Source of the DNA: CBDCWO01 sp965223405
GTDB lineage: Bacteria; Bacteroidota; Bacteroidia; Chitinophagales; Saprospiraceae
Assembly (NCBI GenBank): GCA_965223405.1
Contig: CBDCWO010000006.1
Span: 3,348,001-3,412,000, forward strand
Reading direction: 5' to 3'
DNA: 64,000 bases
The notes beneath the pieces were generated by a model, which saw only the letters and a program-made list of their open reading frames with translations, was not told where the DNA came from and made no database searches. Shown here piece by piece: positions 53,116 through 63,300 of the stretch. Within the stretch, counting starts at the first letter, position 1. Every line of letters starts with the position of its first letter. The translations under genes and the position numbers were made by a program.

Positions 53116-56100
53116 ATGAAAAAGATCTCACTAGTTCTGGTGATGGCCTTGTTTGCTATTAGTGCAACATTGGCACAACGTACAGTCGAAGGTACCGTTA
53201 AAGATCAAGCGGGTGAGCCTTTGATTGGAGCGAATGTGCTGGTGAAAGGTACGTCTGTCGGAGATGTGACAGACTTTGATGGCACCTACACAGTACAAGT
53301 GCCCGATGGTAACAACATATTAGTGTTCAGTTACACGGGTTTTGAAACGCAAGAAGTTACCTTGGGATCATCCAATCAAGTGGATGTAGTCATGGTAGAA
53401 GGAATTACTTTAAGTGAAGCAGTAGTTACTGCTTTAGGTATCGAAAGAGATGAAAAATCCCTGGGATACGCAGTACAGGAAGTGGATGGAGATAAATTAT
53501 CCCTGGCACGTGACCAAAACGTAGCTAGTGCCTTAACCGGAAAAGTAGCTGGAGTACAGGTAGTCTCTGCATCCGGCGCTAGCCTGGGAGGTAGTGCTAA
53601 TATCCGGATTCGCGGTGCTACAGCTCTGAATGGAGGAAATCCATTATGGGTAGTAGATGGAACTCCGATTTCCGATGGTAACTTTTCAAATTCATATTCC
53701 GGACACGACTATGGTAACCTGGCTCAGGATATCAATCCGGACGATATTGAGAGTATCTCGGTATTGAAAGGGCCGTCAGCAACGGCCTTATATGGACAAA
53801 GAGCTGCTGGAGGAGTAATCCTGGTAACCACCAAGAAAGGGAAAGCCCGCAAAGGAATCGGTGTCACCTTAAACTCAAGTGTGACTGCAGAGAATGTGCA
53901 CATTTTACCTGAATATCAAAATGAATATGCCGGTGGATATACCAAAGAGTTTATCAAATCCATAGATCCGGTAGATGGTAAGGAGTACAACCGTTTGAAT
54001 TTTTCAGCGGATGAAAGTTGGGGACCTCCCATCCAGGGACAACCCTACCGACCTTGGTGGACCTGGTATCCAGGTACCCCTGACTACGGCAAAGTAGTTC
54101 CCCTGGAAGCCAATCCGGATAACGTAAGAGACTTTTTTGACACCGGAGTGACCTATAACAATGCTTTGGCAATGTCCGGTGGAAACGAAAACACCACTTT
54201 CCGCTTATCTTATGCCAACATATCACAAACCGGAGTTATACCAAATAGTGAATTGAATCGAAATAATATCGGAATCAATGCTTCTACTGATCTAACCGAC
54301 AAGCTAACCTTATCGGCGAGCATCAATTTTGCCAATACCCAAGGTAAAGGACGTCCGGCTTTTGGATACAGTCCTGCGCAGGGTAGTGTATTACAGTCGT
54401 TCAATCAATGGTTCCAACGACAAGTGGATATGGAACAATTGAGAAATTATAGAAATCCGGACGGTAGTCTGCGTAGTTGGAATATACGTAGTCATACCAA
54501 CCTAAGACCCTTATACTGGGATAGTCCTTTCTTTACTGTATTTGAGAATTTTGAAACCGATGAGAGAGACCGATACTTTGGAAATGTGACTTTGAATTAT
54601 GAGATCCTAGATGGATTGAGTATTCAAGCTTCTGTGCGCAGAGACAACTATGTCCAGCGTATAGAGGAAAGAATTGCAACCGGAGGATTGGAGCAAGATC
54701 GTTATTCAGAATTTGTAGCCAATTCAAGGGAAGATAACTATGATTTTCTGATCAACTACGATACCGAATTTGGTGATTTTAGTTTTGACGCCAATGCCGG
54801 TGGAGGTATTCGTACGAATGATTATCATAGTAATTATGTTCAAACTTCCGGTGGATTAAATGCACCAAATCTCTTCAATATCAAAGCTTCTATCGATCGA
54901 CCGACCACGAATAGCTTTTTATCAGAAAAAGTAGTACGATCTGTATATGCAGCTGCCAATATAGGTTATAAATCAATGCTTTATTTGGGAGCGACTTTGA
55001 GAAATGACTGGTCCTCTGCCTTACCTACAGACAACAATTCCTACCTTTATCCCTCGGTATCCGGTAGTTTTGTCTTTTCCGAATTATTGGGAGGAGGTAG
55101 TTTTCTGTCGTACGGAAAGATCAGAGGTAGTGTAGCTCAGGTAGGATCGGATATTGGTGCCTATCAGACCAACTTTACCTATGGAGCGGGTACACCATAC
55201 GGTTCTTTGGCTTCTTTTTCATTGCCGAATACATTGGTTAACGAAGACCTAAAGCCTGCCTTGACTTCTTCCTATGAAGTAGGATTGGATTTACGATTTT
55301 TCCGCAACCGGGTAGGATTTGATGTGACCTACTATGATCAGCATGCTAAAGATCAGATTTTATCACTTACCGTACCGGGAACAAGTGGATTTAACACGGC
55401 GATCATCAATGCCGGTGACATTCAAACTAAAGGAGTAGAATTGGCAATCAATGCGACTCCGGTAAGTACTAAGAATTTGAACTGGGATGTGAATTTCAAT
55501 ATTGCCAAGAATACTTCTAAAGTAGTAGAACTGGCAGATGGATTGAACAACCGTCGCTTGGCTTCATGGGGCTGGGGGGGATTATCCCTTAATGCTCCTG
55601 TAGGAGAAGAATGGGGTACATTCCGCGGAAGAGGTCACAAAAGAGATGAAGCTAGTGGCAAGCCGATTATTACCGAAGAAGGACTGTATGTTAAAGAGAA
55701 TAACAAAGACTTAGGAGGTCTGTTGCCTGATTACACCGGAGGATTCCGCAATACGATTGACTTTATGGGAATCAGCTTAGGAGCGTTTGTAGAATTCCAG
55801 ATAGGAGGCCAATTCCACTCGGTAACTAAGATGTTTAATTCTTATTCCGGGTTATCCCCTGAAACAGCAGGTTTGAACGACAAAGGAAATCCGGTAAGAG
55901 ATCCAGTAGATCAGGGAGGAGGAGTATTTATAGAAGGAGTTTTGGCTGATGGTACACCTCATTCGACTTACGCAGATGCCCAAGATCTATATGAAGGTAA
56001 TTTATTTGCCAATAACGAATACTGGATGTATGATGCGAGCTATGTAAAATTGAGAGAAGTGAGTTTGGGATATAATTTTCCGAAGAAGATGTATCAGAAT

Positions 56101-56280
56101 CTACCGATACAAAACATCGGATTGTCCTTAATTGCTAAGAATTTGTGGTTGATCCATTCTAATGTAGATGGCATAGATCCATCAGAGATTACACCAGGCG
56201 GAGGAAATTATGTATTCCAGGAAAATGGAATTTTACCAGGAGTAAGGTCCTTTGGTGTGAATCTAAAATTAGGTTTCTAA
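53116..56280 (+). CDS. SusC/RagA-family TonB-linked outer membrane transporter
   Basis: A 1054-residue TonB-dependent transporter of the SusC/RagA type. The signal peptide ends ISATLAQ. A carboxypeptidase-like domain (about residues 22-105, TVEGTVKDQAGEPLIGANVLVKGTSVGDVTDFDGTYTV) and the SusC plug signature (KVAGVQVVSASGASLGGSANIRIRGATALNGGNPLWVVDG) come before the barrel. With its SusD partner it takes up oligosaccharides, peptides or other polymer fragments. No glycoside hydrolase, regulator or protease is adjacent, so substrate is unknown. SusD follows at 20 bp. The terminal strand FGVNLKLGF ends in an aromatic residue, as expected for a barrel. Confidence 0.93.
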   Translation: MKKISLVLVMALFAISATLAQRTVEGTVKDQAGEPLIGANVLVKGTSVGDVTDFDGTYTVQVPDGNNILVFSYTGFETQEVTLGSSNQVDVVMVEGITLSEAVVTALGIERDEKSLGYAVQEVDGDKLSLARDQNVASALTGKVAGVQVVSASGASLGGSANIRIRGATALNGGNPLWVVDGTPISDGNFSNSYSGHDYGNLAQDINPDDIESISVLKGPSATALYGQRAAGGVILVTTKKGKARKGIGVTLNSSVTAENVHILPEYQNEYAGGYTKEFIKSIDPVDGKEYNRLNFSADESWGPPIQGQPYRPWWTWYPGTPDYGKVVPLEANPDNVRDFFDTGVTYNNALAMSGGNENTTFRLSYANISQTGVIPNSELNRNNIGINASTDLTDKLTLSASINFANTQGKGRPAFGYSPAQGSVLQSFNQWFQRQVDMEQLRNYRNPDGSLRSWNIRSHTNLRPLYWDSPFFTVFENFETDERDRYFGNVTLNYEILDGLSIQASVRRDNYVQRIEERIATGGLEQDRYSEFVANSREDNYDFLINYDTEFGDFSFDANAGGGIRTNDYHSNYVQTSGGLNAPNLFNIKASIDRPTTNSFLSEKVVRSVYAAANIGYKSMLYLGATLRNDWSSALPTDNNSYLYPSVSGSFVFSELLGGGSFLSYGKIRGSVAQVGSDIGAYQTNFTYGAGTPYGSLASFSLPNTLVNEDLKPALTSSYEVGLDLRFFRNRVGFDVTYYDQHAKDQILSLTVPGTSGFNTAIINAGDIQTKGVELAINATPVSTKNLNWDVNFNIAKNTSKVVELADGLNNRRLASWGWGGLSLNAPVGEEWGTFRGRGHKRDEASGKPIITEEGLYVKENNKDLGGLLPDYTGGFRNTIDFMGISLGAFVEFQIGGQFHSVTKMFNSYSGLSPETAGLNDKGNPVRDPVDQGGGVFIEGVLADGTPHSTYADAQDLYEGNLFANNEYWMYDASYVKLREVSLGYNFPKKMYQNLPIQNIGLSLIAKNLWLIHSNVDGIDPSEITPGGGNYVFQENGILPGVRSFGVNLKLGF

Positions 56281-56300
56281 TTTTTCAAAATTTTACGAAG

Positions 56301-57731
56301 ATGAAAAAAACAATATTAAATAGTTTATTATTAGGATCGCTGCTGTTGTTCTCGGTTAGTTGTAGTGACTTTGGAGACATCAACATAGATCCGAACAATT
56401 CCACCAGCGTAGCCCCTTCGACGATATTGACAGCCTCATTGAGGACGATATCCAGTGTAGTAGGAGCTACTACGGGAGAGTTATATAGCCAGCATATGTC
56501 GCAGACCCAATATACTGACGGATCTCGATATGCTACGGTTAATTTTGATTTTAATGGATGGTATACAGGCGCCTTGGCGAACTTACAGCATATCATCGAT
56601 TTAAATACGGATGAAGCTACAAAGACTGATGCTTTGAATTCGGGATCGAATGCCAATCAGATAGCGGTTGCGCGGATCATGAAGGCCTATTTTTATCATC
56701 ATATGACAGACCGATGGGGTCCATTACCTTATACTCAGGCTTTGCAGGGGAGAGAAAACTTTAATCCACCCTACGATTCACAAGAGACCATTTATAAGAG
56801 TTTGCTAAGTGAATTGAAAGCAGCAGTAGGCCAGATAGATGGAGGAGCAGGAGTAAGCGGTGACTTATTATTTGGAGGGGATATGGATGCCTGGAAGCGT
56901 TTTGCGAATACCATTCGTATGACGATTGCATTAAGGATGTCAGAAGTAGATGAGAATTTGGCGAAGAGTGAGTTTGTCTCAGCGGTAAGTGATGGAGTAA
57001 TTACGTCCAATTCAGAGAATGCGATGTATAATTACCTGGCAGAATCAGCGAACCAGAATCCCTGGTATGCTCGCTTTATCACACGTACGGACTGGGCGAT
57101 TAGCTCTACGTTGGTGGACTACATGAAGCCATTGGGAGATCCGAGATTGGATGCCTATGCAGACCCATCAGAGAATCATGGAGATGTAAGAGGAATGCCC
57201 TATGGTATTGCTGCAGCAGGAGATATTCCGAATGCGGAAATATCCTTTCCTGGCGATCCTGCGGTAAGAGCACAAGATGCTCCGATAGCGGTATATACGG
57301 CATCACAGGTGATGTTTTCGATGGCAGAAGCTGCGCTGAGAGGTTGGACTAGTGGAGATGCAGAATCGTTGTACAATGATGCGATCAAAGCTTCATGGGA
57401 ACAATGGGGAGTATTTGATCAAGCGGCGTATGATGCTTTTATAGCACAGGATGGTGTGAAGTTTGATGCGAGTAAAGGCATGGAACAGATTATGACTCAG
57501 AAGTGGGTAGCCTTGTATCTGCAAGGATATGAAGCATGGAATGAATGGAAGCGAACTGGAATTCCTAATTTGCAACCTGCACCGGATGCATTGAATACCA
57601 GTGGACAGATACCTGTACGTCAGGCCTATCCGACCTCAGAGCGTGATTTGAATGAAGAAGCGTATAATGCTGGAGTTGGATTGTTAGGTGGAGAAGACGG
57701 ATTGGATACTAAATTGTGGTGGGATAAGTAA
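56301..57731 (+). CDS. SusD/RagB-family surface lipoprotein (SusD-like_2)
   Basis: A 476-residue SusD-like lipoprotein. Lipobox LLGSLLLFSVSCSDFGD gives Cys21, and SDFGDINIDPN is the usual start of the mature form. The helical body (AVARIMKAYFYHHMTDRWGPLPYTQALQG, TIRMTIALRMSEVDENLAKSEF, AEAALRGWTSGDAESLYNDAIKASWEQWG, QKWVALYLQGYEAWNEWKRTGIPNLQP) matches the SusD-like_2 group, often linked with peptide or unknown substrates rather than starch. It caps the SusC barrel and captures the ligand at the cell surface. A hairpin terminator follows 20 bases after the stop, so SusC and SusD form a closed bicistron. Confidence 0.93.
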   Translation: MKKTILNSLLLGSLLLFSVSCSDFGDINIDPNNSTSVAPSTILTASLRTISSVVGATTGELYSQHMSQTQYTDGSRYATVNFDFNGWYTGALANLQHIIDLNTDEATKTDALNSGSNANQIAVARIMKAYFYHHMTDRWGPLPYTQALQGRENFNPPYDSQETIYKSLLSELKAAVGQIDGGAGVSGDLLFGGDMDAWKRFANTIRMTIALRMSEVDENLAKSEFVSAVSDGVITSNSENAMYNYLAESANQNPWYARFITRTDWAISSTLVDYMKPLGDPRLDAYADPSENHGDVRGMPYGIAAAGDIPNAEISFPGDPAVRAQDAPIAVYTASQVMFSMAEAALRGWTSGDAESLYNDAIKASWEQWGVFDQAAYDAFIAQDGVKFDASKGMEQIMTQKWVALYLQGYEAWNEWKRTGIPNLQPAPDALNTSGQIPVRQAYPTSERDLNEEAYNAGVGLLGGEDGLDTKLWWDK

Positions 57732-57750
57732 ATTATCAAACCAACTGAAT

Positions 57751-57793
57751 AAAAAAAGAGACTGTCTTAATAAGTAGGCAGTCTCTTTTTTTT
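57751..57793 (+). terminator. Rho-independent terminator after susD
   Basis: A-rich AAAAAAAGAGACTG (57751-57764) pairs with CAGTCTCTTTTTTTT (57779-57793) across a 14-base loop, ending in eight T residues. Starts 20 bases after the SusD stop codon. A textbook intrinsic terminator; the A-run makes it potentially active in both directions. Confidence 0.92.
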
Positions 57794-57958
57794 AGGCTTG
57801 GTTCAAATTTATTTCGTACATCGATCTATTGTTAGGTCAGATTGAATCATACATACTTGTCATGGAATTGACAAGTTATGCAACCACCATTTCAAACATC
57901 TGGCCGTTGCGTCAAGAGAACGACAATGTCATATCATGTCATACTGTACTTTTGTATC

Positions 57959-58912
57959 ATGAAAGCTGGAATAATTATCATTTTGACTTTATGTTCAAGT
58001 ATATGGGCATTTGGTCAGGCATGCTGCTCCGGGGGTACCCCTTTAGCAAGCAACCTGGGTATCCAATATTTGGAAAGTAAGAGCTTACAGGTACAAGTTT
58101 CTTATGACTACAATACCCAACGTGATTTAGTACAAAACTCAGAAAAGCTCAAAGACGATAGCCGACATCGGGATACCCATTCGGGATTATTGCGTTTATC
58201 CTATTCTCTATCTCCAAAATGGAATATTACCACCTTATTCTCTTGGGTGAGGCAGGAGGAAAATATCTTCCGATCAACCGGTAATCGATTTGTTCATGCT
58301 CAAGGTTTTGGTGACATCATTGCCATGGGGCAATATCAGCTGTTGGCCGATCAGAAGAAACAATTCGTGATTGCCGGCGGTGTTAAATTTCCAGTAGGAA
58401 AAACGAGTGTTGAAGATGAAACAACTGGTATTTTGCTGAATCCGGATTTGCAGCCTGGTACTGGTGCCTGGGATTATATCTTAGGATTCAATGGTGCACT
58501 TTTTCAATTTTTACGACCGACGATGACTTTAAACTTGACCTCTACTTATCGGTTTACCACTGAGGATGAACGATTCGGAGGCTTGCAAATATATGAGTTT
58601 GGTGATGAGTGGATTACACAATTAGGTGTTCAGGATCAATTTCTGGTTTTCAATATGTTATTGGATCCCGGACTGATTTTAAAATACAGACATACTGCCA
58701 AGGATGTAGCGCAATCCTCTTTTGTTCCCAATACTAGTGGTCATTGGTTTCATTTGATCCCGAATTTAAACATCAATCTAAGTCCTAAAATGCAGGCAGG
58801 AGTGGCTTTTGAATTACCTGTATTTCGGCAATTGGAGGGAATACAATTGACCACAACTAGAAAATTAACATTATATTTGAATTACACATTTTCTTCTGAT
58901 CATGGGATGTAA
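57959..58912 (+). CDS. Exported outer-membrane beta-barrel protein, function unknown
   Basis: A 317-residue protein with signal peptide MKAGIIIILTLCSSIWAFGQ. The mature part begins ACCSGGTPLASNLG, a twin-cysteine/glycine start. It is followed by a series of amphipathic beta-strands with aromatic ends (LRLSYSLSPKWNITTLFSWV, FVIAGGVKFPVGKTS, LNLTSTYRFTT, LTLYLNYTFSS), as in outer-membrane barrels or MetA-pathway-type transporter-like proteins. The frame is open 27 codons upstream, but the signal peptide sets the start at 57959. It overlaps the DUF3179 gene by 11 bases, so they form an operon. I do not recognise a specific family. Confidence 0.75.
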   Translation: MKAGIIIILTLCSSIWAFGQACCSGGTPLASNLGIQYLESKSLQVQVSYDYNTQRDLVQNSEKLKDDSRHRDTHSGLLRLSYSLSPKWNITTLFSWVRQEENIFRSTGNRFVHAQGFGDIIAMGQYQLLADQKKQFVIAGGVKFPVGKTSVEDETTGILLNPDLQPGTGAWDYILGFNGALFQFLRPTMTLNLTSTYRFTTEDERFGGLQIYEFGDEWITQLGVQDQFLVFNMLLDPGLILKYRHTAKDVAQSSFVPNTSGHWFHLIPNLNINLSPKMQAGVAFELPVFRQLEGIQLTTTRKLTLYLNYTFSSDHGM

Positions 58913-60029
58913 GAATAAATCATGGATTCTTTGCACAATTTTGGTCTTGGTTGTTGCATGTTCTAAGGAACACGCTCCTCAAGAACCTGATGAGGGACCA
59001 AAACTTGTGGCCACAGCGGTAATCCAGGATATTTTTGAAGGGCGTTCCCTGGTTGTTGTGGGTAACGAGAACTTGAATTTTATGGTATCTTTCTATGCAG
59101 AGGCAGCGGATGGTACCACTCTTGAATTTATACCGGTTGACAATCTACTTCCTGTGGTTATGGAAGACAATGAAGGTACCAGATGGGACTTTTTTGGTGA
59201 AGCCATTGAAGGGCCAAGGAAAGGAGAGTTTTTGGAACCAACTCAATCTTGTATGGGGTTCTGGTTTTCTTTTGGGGCCTTATATCCGGGTGTAGAAATC
59301 TTTGAAGGAACAACCAATAGTCCGGATATTGAATTTAAGAAAACATCAGGCTGGTTGGTTCCCAAAGAGTATGTCTATCAGGGAGCTGGATTTGATGCCA
59401 TAAAATCATTGGAATATCCGGAATTTGAAAAATTTGATTTTCGTAATTTTCCCGATGGTTCTTATTATCTTAAAGATGATGATCTAGTGGTAGGTGTTAA
59501 AGTCGGAAATGACATTAGAGCCTACCCACATAAGATTCTTGATTATCATGAAGTGATTAATGACAAGATTAATGGTAAGGATGTTTCGGTGATCTATTGT
59601 CCTCTTACCGGTACAGCTACAATTTGGGAGCAACAATTTGATCTGGCCAAATCAAAGTTTGGTGTATCCGGATTTTTATTCAGTAGTAACATCGTACCTT
59701 TTGATCGTCACTCGCAAAGTCTTTGGTCCCAATTGGAAGGCAAATGTTTTAACGGCCAGTTGATTGGAGCTAAGGTAAAACAGTACCCTGCCGTTGAGAC
59801 CACCTGGAGCACTTGGCAGAAAATCTACAATTTACCCTTGGTTGTTTCCCAAAACACCAAGGTAAACAGAGATTATACGGAATATCCATATGGAGATTAC
59901 CGCACTAACCACGATAGAATATTTTATCCCATTATCTATGATGACGACCGCCTACCCAGAAAGGAAAGAGTGCATGGTATTATTATCAACTCTAAGGCCA
60001 AAGTCTATCGATTTAGTAGTTTGAAATAG
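58902..60029 (+). CDS. DUF3179 domain lipoprotein
   Basis: A 375-residue lipoprotein with lipobox ILVLVVACSKE (Cys20 or nearby). The C-terminal two thirds are a DUF3179 domain: DDLVVGVKVGNDIRAYPHKILDYHEVINDKINGKDVSVIYCPLTGTATIWE, then SLWSQLEGKCFNGQLIGAKVKQYPAVETTWSTWQKIYNLPLVVSQNT. The conserved Cys of YCPLTGT and the second Cys of GKCFNG are present and could form a redox pair or bind metal. DUF3179 has no established biochemical function; members often lie next to membrane or electron-transfer proteins. The start overlaps the barrel protein by 11 bases, so the two are probably partners in the envelope. Confidence 0.88.
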   Translation: MGCKNKSWILCTILVLVVACSKEHAPQEPDEGPKLVATAVIQDIFEGRSLVVVGNENLNFMVSFYAEAADGTTLEFIPVDNLLPVVMEDNEGTRWDFFGEAIEGPRKGEFLEPTQSCMGFWFSFGALYPGVEIFEGTTNSPDIEFKKTSGWLVPKEYVYQGAGFDAIKSLEYPEFEKFDFRNFPDGSYYLKDDDLVVGVKVGNDIRAYPHKILDYHEVINDKINGKDVSVIYCPLTGTATIWEQQFDLAKSKFGVSGFLFSSNIVPFDRHSQSLWSQLEGKCFNGQLIGAKVKQYPAVETTWSTWQKIYNLPLVVSQNTKVNRDYTEYPYGDYRTNHDRIFYPIIYDDDRLPRKERVHGIIINSKAKVYRFSSLK

Positions 60030-60315
60030 GGAATTGTCGTTTTGTAACCAGATTTTGGGATCGTTGCATTCTTCTTTTAGTTAAATCATAATCTTGGCTG
60101 TGTAAACCAATTCATTCGACTTTCGGAGCCATTGGTAACTTACCTACTTTTTTTTCAAACTTTAGAACGGCGTATAATTTACCCAAAACCCTAATTGATA
60201 TCAACATTTGAAATAATGTGTTTTGAAAACAAATTTTCCGTGCAATTAGCTTTATTGGCCGTATTTTTTCTTAAATTTAGATCCCCTCAAATTTTAAAAT
60301 ACACATTATACACGA

Positions 60316-63300
60316 ATGCTGAGGAACCAACCAATCGCTATCCATTTGCTATTCGTGCTGTGGTCTTGTCACATGGCCTATGCACAAAGTTTCAATATCG
60401 ATATTAGTTATGGTGGTTTTACTTCTTATTCTCAAACCTACTCTCAGGAGGGGAGTACCTATTTTGAATATGACTATCTGAATGGAGACTATACTTTGAT
60501 AGCCTCAGCCAATGATAATTCGCCACTCATCGATACGCGGGGTATACTCTTAACCAACACGAGTGGTGTTATTAAATTCGGGGTAAATCAGCACGCAGAT
60601 TGCGGTTGTATTGTCCCTGTGGGAGAATTTATCTATTTTTATTATGCACAGTATGATACCCTCAATCAAAGGTGGGATGAATGCTGTATAGGTGTGGTTG
60701 GCGGCGGGGGACATAATATGGGGGGCATACAATCTTTTCAGGATTCAATTATCGTGTTCGGATTTGAAACCACAGTTATTTGTCCCGGATCACCCTGGAT
60801 GGTCACCTGTGATAGTGTCATTCCTTCATCACCGGCAAATGATGGCCAGGCACTTCTAATTTTGCAGGGAGGGAATCCACCCTACCATGTGATGGTACCC
60901 GGCCAAGGAGTCATAGATTATAGGTCGGCTGGTGCTTATTGGATATCCGGACTTGCTCCAGGACCAATTACTTTCACTATCAACGATGACATTCCGGCCG
61001 TATGTTATGAGCAATGCACCGCAATGATACCAGCTTGTACCCTGGCAGTAAATTATACCGTCGAACCTATACTCTGTAATAGTGGGAGTGGTAGTATTCT
61101 TATCAATACCAGTGGAGGTTCCGAACCCTATAGTTTTCAATGGTCGGGCCCCATTTCGATTGGGAATACACCAAATCCGACCAATTTACCGGCTGGCGAC
61201 TATTCTGTTACGGTTTCGGACCAACTGGGCTGTACTCAGATAGAAACCATATTACTTTCAGAGCCTCCGCCATTAACTTCTTTTTGCAGTACTATGTCCA
61301 ATGTAAGTACCGTGGGAGGATCTGACGGAGTGGGTAAAGTAGAACTCTCGGGTGGAACGGCACCCTACCAAGTTGCTTGGAGTGGACCGGTATCCGGTAC
61401 TCGATCTTTACTTCCTCCCGGAATGATTGAAGTTAATCAGTTATTGCCAGGGGATTATCAGATAGTGGTAACTGATGCGAATAATTGTGAATCCAGGTGT
61501 ACATTTTATATTGACTCGGTCCAATGTGATTTGGATGCAGCAATAACCAAAATCGATCCCTTATGTTGGGGAGCAAGCAATGGAGAGATTCAGGTAATGG
61601 TGCAGAATGGTGTGGACCCAATTCGGTTTGATTGGTCAAGTCCTGGTCTTGGTAAAACCTCAATTGTGGAAGGATTGACAGCCGGAAACTATGGGGTAAC
61701 TATCACGGATGCCAGACTTTGTATGGAGGCAAGATCCGCCGTTTTGGTAGATCCTCCCAATCTGATTTTCAGTTGTCAATTGGCAAGCCCGATTGCAACA
61801 TTCGGAGGAGATGAGGCGGCTGTATTGCTTCAGCTAGAAGGAGGTTTGAGTCCTTATACTTACAGCTGGAATGGTCCCCAATCCGGATCACAGCAATCCG
61901 GTGGTTCTGAAGTATATGTTTCCGATCTCAGCGCTGGTATTTACACCCTAGAAGTCATAGATGCGAATGGATGTGTCAAATCGTGTGAAATTGACATCCC
62001 GGAATACGAATGCCATTTATCATTTGAAACAAATTTAAACCCTCCCAGTTGTCCTGGTGATGGAAATGGACGTATTGAAGTGGTTCCATCAGGAGGAGTA
62101 CCTCCATATACTGTAAGCTGGAGTGGAAATTCAGGTACTTCATACGGGACAACTATTGATGGACTGGTCGCCGGTATTTACTCACTTCGGATAATTGATG
62201 CTCATAACTGCTCGCTAGATACTTCCATATTACTTAACGATCCACCTCATTTGATCTCGGAGTGTACTGTTCTTTCAAATGTACTGACTAAAAATGGTGA
62301 TGAAGGAAAGATTTCAGTAAACCTGGAAGGAGGAACACCGCCCTTTCAAATCAGTTGGCGCGGAGCAGAGAATGGATTTAGAAATTCTTCTGACCTTACA
62401 CATCAATTGTCAAAACTAAGATCCGGTGATTATTTCATCAATATCCAAGATGCGCAGGGATGTGAGACCGGGTGTAGCGTTTACATTGATTCCATAACCT
62501 GCAATTTGGGAACAACCGAAGTTTCGATACATCCTCAATGCTTGAACACATTGGATGGGAGCATCGAAATTCAAGCCAGCGGAAACATAGGTCCGGTAAG
62601 ATATATTTGGTCAGGACTTGAGAACCTTCCAAATAGCCCTCATTTGGACTCCTTACCACCGGGAACCTACACCGTAATGGCAATAGATAATGCCTTGTGT
62701 GCCGTGCAAAAAACAATTGAACTAAAAGCCCAGACTGATTTTCAGATACGATGTGATATTCTACAAAATCAGGTTACAAAAAATGGGCTGGAAGGTACTG
62801 TACTTTTAAGTATTTCAAATCAGAATCCCACTCAATTACCCTATCAAATTGAGATCCGTGGAACAGAATCCAAAATCATTCAAATCCTGGATTCAGTAGT
62901 AGTCATTGATAGTCTAAAACCTGGATTGTATGAAGTTGAGGTATCACAACTCAATGGGTGTTCTCAAAGATGCGAATGGTCAATCCAATCTGTGGAGTGT
63001 ATCCTATCCGCAGAAATTCAGAGTCAGTCTCCGAGCTGCGCAGATAAGATGGATGGCCATATTAAAGTGAATATGCTGGGTGTTCAAGGGGATGTATCGT
63101 ATAATTGGTCACAGGGTGATTCCACTTGGCAGGGTACGAACATTTTAGATGGATTAGGGGAAGGAGAATATACATTAGCAGCCAATGATCAATCGGGTTG
63201 TGGGATCCAGGAAACGATCAGATTGTCATCCCCTGATTCTTTGGTTTTGAAAGAGAATATCGAAGACACTCAAGAGGGAATTGCACAGGGTAAAATAAAA

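Noticed and set aside
60195..60407. 70-codon frame upstream of the SprB-repeat protein
   Set aside because: It overlaps the signal peptide and start of the large open frame in another phase and has no promoter or homology.
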